Below are positions 47,935 through 56,363 of a DNA stretch of 64,000 bases, piece by piece. Numbering within the stretch: position 1 is the first letter of the stretch; each line of letters begins with the position of its first letter. The position numbers and the translations under genes were made by a program. Under the pieces are notes generated by a model that was not told the origin of the DNA, did no database searches, and saw only the letters and a program-made list of their open reading frames with translations. Origin of the DNA: a bacterium (GTDB taxonomy: Bacteria; Bacillota; Bacilli; Lactobacillales; Streptococcaceae); contig CAJNCI010000003.1 of NCBI GenBank assembly GCA_905221215.1, positions 1 to 64,000 on the forward strand, given 5' to 3'.

Positions 47935-48150
47935 CGTCTTCTCCCATCCAGACTATACTGTCGGTTGTGGAATCTCACCACATCAGCTTACGCTCGCGGA
48001 CTTATTTGGCTAAGATATTTTAGATTTATCTAGGCGTCGCAGTCGAAGATAATACTTAAAGTATATCGAGACAAGACAACGACGAGAAAACTAAAATAGC
48101 TAGTCAAATTTACCGCCGGTCGGGAATTTCACCCTGCCCTGAAGACTCTT
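47935..48150 (-). promoter_or_regulatory. FMN riboswitch (RFN element) with enlarged variable stem
   Basis: Minus-strand matches to the RFN consensus: GTCTTCAGGGCAGGGTGAAA, CCCGACCGGCGGTA, GTCCGCGAGC, TGGTGAGATTCCA, CCGACAGTATAGTCTGGATG and GAAGAC closing P1. The segment between GGCGGTA and GTCCGCGAGC, the variable stem, is about 110 bases, far longer than usual, and is occupied by the hairpin at 48005-48108. It controls ribU and the PAP2 gene. Confidence 0.95.
48005..48108. repeat. MITE-like inverted-repeat element inside the FMN riboswitch
   Basis: The ends TTTGGCTAAGATATTTTAG (48005-48023) and CTAAAATAGCTAGTCAAA (48091-48108) are imperfect inverted repeats, and the centre holds ATACTTAAAGTAT (near-palindrome). 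The 104-base size is close to the RUP class of pneumococcal repeats, but identity with RUP is not confirmed. Confidence 0.6.
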
Positions 48151-48160
48151 TTATCATAAC

Positions 48161-48187
48161 AAAAAACGCTTGCAAGCGCAAGCATTT
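48161..48187 (-). terminator. trmL terminator
   Basis: GCTTGC / GCAAGC stem (48178-48183 and 48168-48173) with a four-base loop, then CGTTTTTT on the minus strand. Confidence 0.85.
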
Positions 48188-48203
48188 TGTTCATTTTCAT
48201 TTT

Positions 48204-48707
48204 TTATTTCAATTTATCCACTTCATAGGTATGAACAAGCTCAAGACCTTCAAAATTCTGCTGGCGAAGAGCCTCGTAGACAATCATGCAGACGGTATTC
48301 GACACATTGAGACTGCGGACGTGTTCATCATTCATAGGAATACGGAGAGCCTTCTCAGGATGTTCTCGCATAAATTCTTCAGGTAAGCCCTTGTCTTCAC
48401 GTCCAAAGAGAAAATAATGGTCTTCGTCAGTCGATAAATCCACCTCAGAATAGACTTTTTCCGCGAATTTTGAAATCAGATAGAGTTTTCCCTTCATCTG
48501 GGACATGAAATCTTCTAAACTGTCGTAAAAATAAATCTCTAGCTTATCCCAATAATCCAACCCCGCCCGCTTCATCTTGCGGTCATCGATAGGAAAGCCC
48601 ATTGGTTTGATGATATGGAGGGGAGAATTGGTCGCAGCGCAAGTACGCGCGATATTGCCTGTATTTTGTGGAATTTGAGGTTCAAATAATACAATGTGAT
48701 TTGTCAT
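48204..48707 (-). CDS. trmL: tRNA (cytidine/uridine-34-2'-O)-methyltransferase
   Basis: SpoU-class (SPOUT) methyltransferase of the TrmL/CspR group, 167 residues, modifying the wobble base of leucine tRNAs. Motifs: [12 protein letters not shown] (motif 1, about 12-23), [14 protein letters not shown] (motif 2, about 90-103) and [23 protein letters not shown] (motif 3, in part), which form the SAM-binding knot. A frame extends to 48746 through the leader terminator; the ATG at 48707 has AAGGAAG. A promoter and a structured leader with its own terminator precede it. Confidence 0.93.
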   Translation of the reverse strand: MTNHIVLFEPQIPQNTGNIARTCAATNSPLHIIKPMGFPIDDRKMKRAGLDYWDKLEIYFYDSLEDFMSQMKGKLYLISKFAEKVYSEVDLSTDEDHYFLFGREDKGLPEEFMREHPEKALRIPMNDEHVRSLNVSNTVCMIVYEALRQQNFEGLELVHTYEVDKLK

Positions 48708-48730
48708 GACTTGCTTCCTTTCACCATTGC

Positions 48731-48832
48731 AAAAAAATAGCCACACTGCCCGGAGTCAAGCTCAGCAAACAGCGTGGTTAAGGCATCGTTAACTTACCTC
48801 ACAACAGGTTTGAAGTAAATCAGCGAAACTAC
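48731..48832 (-). ncRNA. Structured leader with intrinsic terminator upstream of trmL
   Basis: About 100-base minus-strand leader from a predicted start near 48832. It contains successive hairpins AAGTA/TACTT, ACCT/AGGT and GTTAA/TTAAC, and ends with CCACGCTG / CAGTGTGG (48770-48777, 48741-48748) followed by TATTTTTTT. The terminator is 24 bases before the trmL ATG. It may be an attenuator or a short stand-alone RNA. No known riboswitch consensus matched by eye. Confidence 0.6.
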
Positions 48833-48838
48833 TTTCTT

Positions 48839-48866
48839 AGTATAACACTTTCAGAATCATTGTCAA
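48839..48866 (-). promoter_or_regulatory. Promoter of the trmL leader
   Basis: On the minus strand, TTGACA (48861-48866), 16-base spacer, TATACT (48839-48844), directly after the ecfT stop. Confidence 0.78.
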
Positions 48867-48899
48867 TAGAAACGACTTGATTTTTTCAATTTTTTCAAG

Positions 48900-49730
48900 C
48901 TATTCCCAAGGGTTGTAAAATCGTCCCTGATTCTGAAAGATAAGTAGTAAACTAGCTACTAAAAACAAGGCTGCCAAGAGCAAAGTAAGATAGTCTCCTT
49001 TTTTCAAGGCCTGATAACTATACCAAGTGCGTTTTTTCTCTTTCCCAAAGCGGCGAAGCTCCATGGCGGTCGCAATGGTATCAATGCGTTCTAACGAACT
49101 AAAAATCAAGGGAGTGATGATGCGCAGATTGCCTTTGATTCGTTGCATAAGAGAAGCTTTCTTAGATAATTCCATACCACGCGCTTCCTGAGACATCTTG
49201 ATGGTAAAGAATTCTTCCTGCAAATCTGGAATATAACGCAAGGTTAGACTGACAGAATAGGCAATCTTGTAGGGCACACCAATTTGATTTAAACTAGAAG
49301 CAAACTGACTAGGATGAGTTGTCATCAAAAAGATAATAGCTAGAGGAATGGTGCAGAGGTACTTAATGGCCAAATTTAGCAGATAAAAGAGCTCCTGGCT
49401 GGTCAGAGTGTAGGCACCGATTCCCTGCCAAATCACACTTCTCTCTCCGTAAAGTCCAACCCCATACTCAGGAGAAAAGAGATAGACCATCAAGACGTTT
49501 AAAACGGCAAATACCGTCGCAAAAACTGCCACAAAGGAAACATCTTTAAAGCGGATTTCTGACAAATAGAGGAGAAAGACCGAAAAAACAGCAATCAGAA
49601 CAAGCAGTCTGGTATCATAGCTAATCATGGCAGCCAATGACACGAGAATGAAAAAGAGAAGTTTACCAGCTCCTGACAAGCGATGAATCACAGTATCTCT
49701 ATGCTGGTAACCGATTAATTTTGCTTGCAT
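48900..49730 (-). CDS. ecfT: ECF transporter transmembrane T component
   Basis: Energy-coupling transmembrane protein of an ECF importer, 276 residues. About five or six helices, and the cytoplasmic coupling helices with the Ala-Arg-Gly motif: [12 protein letters not shown] (about 181-192) and [17 protein letters not shown] (A-x-E-x-R-x-F-G). The start overlaps the ATPase gene by 16 bases. Together with the fused ATPase upstream it forms a dedicated rather than shared module. Confidence 0.9.
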   Translation of the reverse strand: MQAKLIGYQHRDTVIHRLSGAGKLLFFILVSLAAMISYDTRLLVLIAVFSVFLLYLSEIRFKDVSFVAVFATVFAVLNVLMVYLFSPEYGVGLYGERSVIWQGIGAYTLTSQELFYLLNLAIKYLCTIPLAIIFLMTTHPSQFASSLNQIGVPYKIAYSVSLTLRYIPDLQEEFFTIKMSQEARGMELSKKASLMQRIKGNLRIITPLIFSSLERIDTIATAMELRRFGKEKKRTWYSYQALKKGDYLTLLLAALFLVASLLLIFQNQGRFYNPWE

Positions 49731-51397
49731 TCTTCTCTCCTTTCTTTGTAAAATGCCGTTAAAGCAAGTGGATCCACGTCTAGTTTCTTGGCCAAGTTAA
49801 AGATAGAGGTTTCTTTTAGATTGGCTTTTACTAACAACTCGGGATTACTCAACAGACTAGCTGGATCCGTATCGGCAATCAGTTCCCCATCCACCATGAC
49901 AAGAGCTCGGTCTGAATAATCCAGCATCAATTGCATATCGTGGGTAATCATGACAATCGTATGCCCTTTTTGATGCAGTTCTTCGAGAAATTCCATAATC
50001 TCAGTATAGTTCTTCTGGTCTTGACCTGCTGTCGGTTCATCTAGGAGTATAATTTCAGCTCCTAAGACCAAAATCGATGCAATCGTGACACGCTTTTTCT
50101 GTCCAAATGACAGGGCAGAAATGGGCCAATTACGGAATTCATACAATCCACAGATTTTCAAGGTTTCATAGACTCTCGTTTCAATTTCCTGCTCATCCAC
50201 ACCTCGCAAACGAAGTCCTAGAGCCACCTCATCAAAAATCATATTGGTTGAAATCATTTGATTGGGATTTTGCAGCACATAGCCTACTCGTTCTGCCCGT
50301 TCTGCAACAGAATCTCCTTTGATATCCTGTTCGTCCCAAAGATAGCGGCCTTCCGTCTGAATAAAAGCACTTAGAGCCTTGGCTAGAGTTGATTTCCCAG
50401 CCCCATTTTTCCCAACAATGGCAATCTTTTCACCCTTTTTAATATCCAGATGAATGGATTTCAAAATCGGTCTATCATCATAAGAAAAAGACACATCCTC
50501 TAGTCTAAAGAGTGACTGTAATTCTAGGGCCTCTCTTACCAGTTCCGTTCGCAACTGAACCTGGCCTTTCGAGATAGACAAGTTATCCAGATTTGCTAAC
50601 TGTTCTTCCTTGGCTAAATTCACACCCAATTGACGGAGAGTGGTAAGATAAAGAGGTTCTCGAATTCCATTTTGGGTCAATAAATCAGTAGCTAGTAGCT
50701 GGTCAGGACTCCCATTAAAGAGGATACGACCATCGTTTATCAAGACAATCCGATCCACAGGGCGATGCAGAACATCCTCCAAACGATGTTCAATAATAAG
50801 GGTCGTCGTCCCCTCTTCCTTATGAATCTGGTCAATCAATTCGATAATATCCTGACCTGACTTGGGATCCAGATTGGCGAGTGGCTCATCAAACAAGAGA
50901 ATCGGACTCTCATCAATCAAGACACCAGCTAGACTAACTCGCTGCTTTTGTCCACCTGACAAATCCTGGGGACGCTGAGACAGTAAAGAAAGAAGGTCCA
51001 GCTTTTCAGCCCATTTATTGACACGAGACTTCATCTCATCCAAGTCTGACATATCATTTTCCAGAGCAAAAGCCAAATCCTCTGCCACGGATAAACCTAT
51101 AAACTGCCCATCTGTATCCTGCAAAACCGTGCTAACCAGATGAGATTTGTCATAGATGCTCATATCAAAAGCATCTTGCCCCTTGATCAAAAATTCTCCA
51201 GATGGCTGCCCCTTATAAATATTGGGAATAATCCCATTCAAACACTGACCCAAGGTAGACTTGCCTGACCCAGATGGTCCAACAATTAAGACTTTCTCTC
51301 CCTTATAAATGGTCAAGTCCACCCCTTGCAAGGTCGGTTCTTGTTGTGTTTCATATCGGAAAGAAAAATCCTTCCACTCAATTATAGCTTCTTTCAT
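49715..51397 (-). CDS. ECF transporter ATPase with two fused ABC domains
   Basis: A 560-residue protein with two ATPase domains (YkoD type). Domain 1 (about 1-250): Walker [11 protein letters not shown], signature LSGGQKQRV, Walker [15 protein letters not shown]-loop IIEHRL. Domain 2 (about 295-530): Walker [11 protein letters not shown], signature LSFGQKKRV, Walker [14 protein letters not shown]-loop ITHDM. Both sites look catalytically complete. Followed by ecfT; the S component lies 282 bases upstream beyond a BOX element. Confidence 0.93.
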   Translation of the reverse strand: MKEAIIEWKDFSFRYETQQEPTLQGVDLTIYKGEKVLIVGPSGSGKSTLGQCLNGIIPNIYKGQPSGEFLIKGQDAFDMSIYDKSHLVSTVLQDTDGQFIGLSVAEDLAFALENDMSDLDEMKSRVNKWAEKLDLLSLLSQRPQDLSGGQKQRVSLAGVLIDESPILLFDEPLANLDPKSGQDIIELIDQIHKEEGTTTLIIEHRLEDVLHRPVDRIVLINDGRILFNGSPDQLLATDLLTQNGIREPLYLTTLRQLGVNLAKEEQLANLDNLSISKGQVQLRTELVREALELQSLFRLEDVSFSYDDRPILKSIHLDIKKGEKIAIVGKNGAGKSTLAKALSAFIQTEGRYLWDEQDIKGDSVAERAERVGYVLQNPNQMISTNMIFDEVALGLRLRGVDEQEIETRVYETLKICGLYEFRNWPISALSFGQKKRVTIASILVLGAEIILLDEPTAGQDQKNYTEIMEFLEELHQKGHTIVMITHDMQLMLDYSDRALVMVDGELIADTDPASLLSNPELLVKANLKETSIFNLAKKLDVDPLALTAFYKERREECKQN

Positions 51398-51567
51398 CTT
51401 ACTCTCTTCATTCGCTTCTTAGAATTCTATTTTATCATAAATTAAACCCTTCTTGCAGACTCTTCTCTTAAAAACTTAGCACCAACAAGATTCCTAGCCT
51501 AGATTGCTTACCTGACTAGCCTATAAACATCGAAAAAGACTGGTTGCCCAGCCTTCCCCATCATTTT

Positions 51568-51680
51568 ATACTCAATGAAAATCAAAGAGCAAACTAGAAA
51601 GCTAGCCACAGGTTGCTCAAAACACTGTTTTGAGGTTGCAGATAGAGCTGACGTAGTTTGAAGAGATTTTCGAAGAGTAT
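51568..51680 (+). repeat. BOX element abutting the stop codon of the UPF0397 gene
   Basis: ATACTCAATGAAAATCAAAG to TTTTCGAAGAGTAT. Its last base is the third base of the UPF0397 stop codon on the minus strand. It separates the S-component gene from its ATPase gene. Confidence 0.9.
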
Positions 51681-52228
51681 TAGTCCTTTTTCAAACTTCC
51701 TGCACGAGTTTGGGTTCCTGCATAAGCAAGCAAGAGAAGAGTTCCTGCAATAGCTACAGATACACCATTAGCAATTCCCGCAACAATCCCTTGGGCAAAT
51801 ACTTTTTCTGCTGCTTCTTGATAAATCACAACATCTCCAAGTGGTGCCAAGACACCCCAAACAAGGGCATTTGCAAGTAGTTGAATGAGGTTAAAAATAA
51901 GAATATCTTTCCAGTCAAAGACACCATTAATCACGCGAACGTATTTTCTAAAGAGTCCCACAGCTAGACCAAAGAGCCCGCTAGCGATAATCCAAGTCCA
52001 CCACAGACCATAGCCAGCAAGAGAGTCCTTGATTGCATGACCAATCAACCCAACAAGCAAACCGATAATCGGTCCAAAAATAATAGAAAGTAGCGCTTGT
52101 ACCGCATACTGAAGCTGGATGCTTGTATTTGGAACAGGGGTCGGAATGTTGATCATCCCGATGACGACAAAGAGGGCAGCGCCAATTCCGACAGCAACAA
52201 CTTGTTTAATTGTAAATTTGATTTCCAT
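51680..52228 (-). CDS. UPF0397 family ECF transporter S component
   Basis: Substrate-specific membrane subunit of the UPF0397 type, 182 residues, with six helices. Landmarks: the N-terminal [41 protein letters not shown] and [22 protein letters not shown] ribosome site. It follows the SAM hydrolase gene by 18 bases. The substrate is not established; neighbours suggest a compound linked to SAM or adenosine/methionine turnover, or thiamine-precursor-type ligands as in YkoEDC systems. Confidence 0.85.
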   Translation of the reverse strand: MEIKFTIKQVVAVGIGAALFVVIGMINIPTPVPNTSIQLQYAVQALLSIIFGPIIGLLVGLIGHAIKDSLAGYGLWWTWIIASGLFGLAVGLFRKYVRVINGVFDWKDILIFNLIQLLANALVWGVLAPLGDVVIYQEAAEKVFAQGIVAGIANGVSVAIAGTLLLLAYAGTQTRAGSLKKD

Positions 52229-52246
52229 ACTATTTATTCTCCTATT

Positions 52247-53095
52247 TTATCCTTCTATTTTCTTTATTTCAATGGTCCAAGATGAACCGACACCCACATT
52301 ATAAGCCTTGGCAAAAGAACCTTGGTTGATAGCCAAACCTAAACGATAGAGAGAGTTGATGTAAAGGATTGGTTGCCCAATTCTCACATCTGCAAATGAT
52401 TTGCCATAAACAACCTGATTTTGATAGACCAGCATATCTGCATGATAGATAGTCACTTCAAAACGGTCACCGAATTCTGGTTCCAGCTTGTAAAATTCTT
52501 CTCGCGTGATAGAAGTCCAGAGCGAACCGAAACGCACATCCAGAATATCAATGGCTCCCTTGACCAGATGATCTTCAATGATGGTCTCTACGACTGGAAG
52601 CTCTACAATCTGGTCCACACTGAGCTCAGGCCCTACTTCCTCGAAAGTAATGTGACCACTAGCTAATTTAGCACCAGTATAGGCATAAACATCACGACCA
52701 TGGAAAGTATAAGAATGCTCTGTATTTTGACGTCTATTGGCCACCTCAGAAATCTCACGAATAGCTACAATCCCAACGTGTTTCTTGATAAAAGAAAGCG
52801 TCCCATTGTCTGGCGTGACAATGTATTGATTTTTTGCAGTCTTAGCAACCACGCTCTTACGTTTCGAACCGACACCTGGATCGACAACCGATACAAACGT
52901 CGTTCCCTCAGGCCAGTAATCCACCGTCTGAAAGAGACGGTAACTCCCCTCAAAAATATTATAAGGCGTGATATCGTGCGTCAAGTGATGGATTTTTAAG
53001 GTTGGAGACTCTTCTAAAGCCACTCCAATCATAGCCGATACCGCACCATCTACCAGACCAAAGTCTGATTGTAGTACCAATAAATTATTATTCAT
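52247..53095 (-). CDS. SAM hydrolase (DUF62, SAM hydroxide adenosyltransferase)
   Basis: Member of the fluorinase/chlorinase fold family whose common bacterial form cleaves SAM with water to adenosine and methionine. Length is 282 residues. The N-terminal LQSDFGLVDGAVSAMIGV, the HDITPYNIFEG and VVDPGVGSKRKSVV blocks, and DNGTLSF are characteristic; the Asp-Arg-His water-activating set appears present (HGRDVYAYTGAKLASG). The start at 53095 has AAGGAGA, better than the frame start at 53122. Cotranscribed with the UPF0397 S component. Confidence 0.9.
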   Translation of the reverse strand: MNNNLLVLQSDFGLVDGAVSAMIGVALEESPTLKIHHLTHDITPYNIFEGSYRLFQTVDYWPEGTTFVSVVDPGVGSKRKSVVAKTAKNQYIVTPDNGTLSFIKKHVGIVAIREISEVANRRQNTEHSYTFHGRDVYAYTGAKLASGHITFEEVGPELSVDQIVELPVVETIIEDHLVKGAIDILDVRFGSLWTSITREEFYKLEPEFGDRFEVTIYHADMLVYQNQVVYGKSFADVRIGQPILYINSLYRLGLAINQGSFAKAYNVGVGSSWTIEIKKIEG

Positions 53096-53282
53096 TTTGT
53101 CTCCTTGTGTACCCTTTATCATACCACATTTCAGAGAAAGGTGCTAATAGCTATTTCAATTGGTTAGGGTATAGTTTTAGCTTATAGCAAAATTTCACTA
53201 GAAGCTCTTGTTATTAGCTAGGAGGTGCATTTTTTCTTGAAAAAGGGTATGATAGTTACATCATGAAAAAGTAGGTTTTAAT

Positions 53283-54632
53283 ATGAAAATTATCCTTGTC
53301 GGAGGGGGAAAAGTCGGTTTTGCCCTCTGTCGCTCCTTGGTTGCAGAAAAGCATGATGTTTTGCTGATTGAGCAAGACGAAGCTGTTCTCAATCATATTG
53401 TTAATCGCTTTGATATCATGGGTATTCTCGGTAACGGGGCCGATTTTGCCATCCTTGAGCAAGCCAGTGTCCAGGATTGTGATATCTTTATCGCCCTGAC
53501 CGAGTACGATGAAGTGAACATGATTGCAGCCGTTCTAGCCAAAAAAATGGGAGCTAAAGAAACCATCGTTCGGGTGCGGAATCCTGAATACTCTAACTCT
53601 TATTTCAAGGAAAAAAATATTCTCGGTTTTTCTCTTATCGTTAATCCTGAGCTCTTGGCTGCCCGCGCTATTGCTAATATTATTGACTTCCCAAATGCTC
53701 TCTCTGTAGAACGTTTCTTTGGGGGACGGGTCAGTTTGATGGAATTCACTGTTAAATCTTCTAGCGGTCTTTGCCAAATGCCCATTTCTGATTTTCGGAA
53801 AAAATTTGGCAATGTCATTGTCTGTGCGATAGAGAGGGATCATCAAATTATTATCCCAAGTGGTGACATGACGATACAGGATAAAGATAGAATCTTTGTC
53901 ACTGGTAACCGTGTTGATATGATGCTCTTCCATAATTATTTCAAATCACGTGCTGTAAAGAGCCTTCTCATCGTTGGTGCAGGTAGAATTGCCTATTATC
54001 TACTAGGTATCCTCAAAGATAGTCGTATCGATACTAAGGTCATCGAAATCAATCCCGAAATCGCCAGCTTCTTTAGCGAGAAATTCCCAAATCTCTACAT
54101 CGTTCAAGGAGATGGTACCGCAAAAGATATCCTGCTGGAAGAAAGTGCTCAAAACTATGATGCCGTTGCGACTCTAACAGGGGTCGATGAGGAAAATCTG
54201 ATTACCTCTATGTTCCTTGACAGCGTAGGTGTACAAAAAAATATCACCAAGGTCAATCGTACCAGTCTCCTTGAAATTATCAATGCGCCTGATTTTTCAA
54301 GTATCATCACACCTAAAAGCATTGCTGTAGACACGATTATGCACTTTATTCGTGGTCGGGTTAATGCCCAGTATTCAGACCTTCAGGCCATGCACCATCT
54401 AGCCAATGGTCAAATTGAAACCCTGCAATTCCATATCAAGGAAGCCAATAAAATGACTGCCAAACCTCTTTCTCAACTGAAATTGAAAAAAGGAGTTCTT
54501 ATTGCAGCCATCATTCGGAAGGGCAAGACTATTTTCCCTACTGGAGAAGATATGCTTGAAGTCGGAGACAAGCTTCTAGTAACGACCTTGTTACCGAATA
54601 TCACTAAGATTTATGACTTGATCGCGAGGTAA
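53283..54632 (+). CDS. trkA: Trk potassium uptake regulatory subunit TrkA
   Basis: Cytoplasmic gating subunit of the Trk K+ transporter, 449 residues, with two tandem RCK units. RCK_N 1: MKIILVGGGKVGFALCRSL (nucleotide-binding Gly-x-Gly). RCK_C 1 follows with TGNRVDMM. RCK_N 2: SLLIVGAGRIAYYLL near residue 228, then RCK_C 2 at the end. Both nucleotide-binding motifs are intact. It is three bases upstream of trkH. Second-messenger or nucleotide control is known in the family. Confidence 0.94.
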   Translation: MKIILVGGGKVGFALCRSLVAEKHDVLLIEQDEAVLNHIVNRFDIMGILGNGADFAILEQASVQDCDIFIALTEYDEVNMIAAVLAKKMGAKETIVRVRNPEYSNSYFKEKNILGFSLIVNPELLAARAIANIIDFPNALSVERFFGGRVSLMEFTVKSSSGLCQMPISDFRKKFGNVIVCAIERDHQIIIPSGDMTIQDKDRIFVTGNRVDMMLFHNYFKSRAVKSLLIVGAGRIAYYLLGILKDSRIDTKVIEINPEIASFFSEKFPNLYIVQGDGTAKDILLEESAQNYDAVATLTGVDEENLITSMFLDSVGVQKNITKVNRTSLLEIINAPDFSSIITPKSIAVDTIMHFIRGRVNAQYSDLQAMHHLANGQIETLQFHIKEANKMTAKPLSQLKLKKGVLIAAIIRKGKTIFPTGEDMLEVGDKLLVTTLLPNITKIYDLIAR

Positions 54633-54635
54633 GAA

Positions 54636-56075
54636 ATGAATAAAAGTATGATTCGTTACCTCCTTTCAAAGTTACTTTTGATTGAAGCTGTTCTTCTTTT
54701 GGTTCCTGTGGCTGTTGCTATCTATTACCGTGAATCGAGCCAAGTCTTTACAGCCCTCTTTTCGACCATAGGGATTCTCGTATTGCTAGGCGGTTCAGGG
54801 AGCTTGCAGAAACCAAAAAATCAACGGATTTATGCCAAGGAGGGAATCTTGATCGTTGCCCTCTGTTGGATCCTATGGTCTTTCTTTGGTGGTCTCCCCT
54901 TTGTCTTTGCTGGGCAAATTCCCAGCGTTATCGATGCCTTTTTTGAAATCAGTTCTGGCTTTACAACTACTGGAGCAACTATTCTGAACGACGTTTCGGT
55001 TCTCAGCCGCTCCCTCCTCTTCTGGCGAAGTTTTACCCACTTGATTGGAGGGATGGGGGTGCTTGTTTTTGCGCTTGCTATTATGGATAATGCCAAGAAT
55101 AGCCACCTAGAGGTGATGAAGGCTGAGGTTCCTGGTCCCGTCTTTGGTAAGGTTGTATCCAAGCTAAAAAACACTGCCCAGATTCTCTATCTCCTCTACC
55201 TTGCTCTCTTTTCCCTTTTTGTCATCATCTATTATCTAGCTGGCATGCCTCTTTACGATAGTTTTGTCATTGCTATGGGGACAGCGGGAACAGGGGGCTT
55301 TACCGTCTATAACGATGGAATTGCTCACTATGGTAGCTCACTAATTACCTATCTAGTTAGTATCGGAGTTTTGGTTTTTGGGGTAAATTTCAACCTCTAC
55401 TACTACCTCATGCTCCGTCGGGTTAAGGCCTTCTTTGGAGATGAAGAACTTCGGGCTTACTTGGTCATCGTACTGGTTTCTACAGGATTGATCAGCCTCA
55501 ATACTCTCTATCTCTATCCAGGATTTTCCAAGAGTTTTGAAATGGCCTTCTTCCAGGTTTCCAACATCATTACAACGACTGGTTTTGGTTACGGAGATAT
55601 TACCAACTGGCCTCTCTTCTCCCAGTTTATCCTCCTCTTCCTCATGGGAATCGGTGGCTCTGCTGGTTCAACTGCAGGTGGACTCAAGGTTATTCGAGGC
55701 CTCATTCTTTCAAAAATTGCTAAAAATCAGATTTTATCAATCCTATCACCCCACCGTGTTTTGACTCTTCATGTTAATAAAACGGTGATTGACAAAGATA
55801 CCCAGCATAAGATTCTCAAGTACTTTGTCATCTATTCTATGATTTTGCTAGCACTTATCTTTATTGTCAGCTTAGATAGCAATGATTTTCTGGTCGTTAC
55901 CAGCGCTGTCTTTAGCTGTTTCAATAACATCGGACCTATTCTAGGAACGACATCTAGTTTCTCAATCTTTAGTCCCATCTCAAAAATTCTCCTCTCCTTT
56001 GCTATGATTGCAGGTCGTTTGGAGATTTACCCAATCCTCCTTCTCTTTATGAAGAGAACTTGGTCTAAGAGATAA
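54636..56075 (+). CDS. trkH: Trk potassium transporter membrane subunit TrkH
   Basis: K+-translocating subunit of the SKT superfamily, 479 residues. Four M1-P-M2 repeats with selectivity loops: SSGFTTTGATI (about 110), GTAGTGGFTVY (about 220), ITTTGFGYGD (about 312) and FNNIGPILGT near 430. The long hydrophobic profile and the GGSAGSTAGGLKVIR block are canonical. Coupled to trkA; both are followed by a terminator. Confidence 0.94.
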   Translation: MNKSMIRYLLSKLLLIEAVLLLVPVAVAIYYRESSQVFTALFSTIGILVLLGGSGSLQKPKNQRIYAKEGILIVALCWILWSFFGGLPFVFAGQIPSVIDAFFEISSGFTTTGATILNDVSVLSRSLLFWRSFTHLIGGMGVLVFALAIMDNAKNSHLEVMKAEVPGPVFGKVVSKLKNTAQILYLLYLALFSLFVIIYYLAGMPLYDSFVIAMGTAGTGGFTVYNDGIAHYGSSLITYLVSIGVLVFGVNFNLYYYLMLRRVKAFFGDEELRAYLVIVLVSTGLISLNTLYLYPGFSKSFEMAFFQVSNIITTTGFGYGDITNWPLFSQFILLFLMGIGGSAGSTAGGLKVIRGLILSKIAKNQILSILSPHRVLTLHVNKTVIDKDTQHKILKYFVIYSMILLALIFIVSLDSNDFLVVTSAVFSCFNNIGPILGTTSSFSIFSPISKILLSFAMIAGRLEIYPILLLFMKRTWSKR

Positions 56076-56083
56076 AATACAAC

Positions 56084-56117
56084 CACACATTGTTTCATAC
56101 AAAGTGTGATGTTTTTA
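56084..56117 (+). terminator. trkAH terminator
   Basis: CACACATTG / CAAAGTGTG stem (one mismatch) with a seven-base loop, then ATGTTTTT. Confidence 0.75.
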
Positions 56118-56189
56118 TTTCAGACTACTTCCTCAACCAACCCTTTTTAAACAAAGGCAGACACTTCAGAGAATGACTTAAAATATTTA

Positions 56190-56303
56190 ATACTCAATAA
56201 AAATCAAAGAGCAAACTAGGAAGCTAGCCACAGGTTGCTCAAAGCACCGCTTTGAGGTTGCAGATAAAGCTGACGTGGTTTGAAGAGATTTTCGAAGAGT
56301 ATA
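56190..56303 (+). repeat. BOX element between trkH and pflB
   Basis: ATACTCAATAAAAATCAAAG start and TTTTCGAAGAGTATA end, with the central GCTCAAAGCACCGCTTTGAG hairpin. It is between converging genes. Confidence 0.9.
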
Positions 56304-56310
56304 AGAGCCA

Positions 56311-56341
56311 AAAACCCTCAGTCGATTTGACCGAGGGTTCC
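56311..56341 (-). terminator. pflB terminator
   Basis: AACCCTCGGTC / GACTGAGGGTT stem on the minus strand followed by TTTTGG; the reverse strand has a shorter T-run. Confidence 0.85.
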
Positions 56342-56363
56342 TTTTCATTATTTAAGAACTTGA

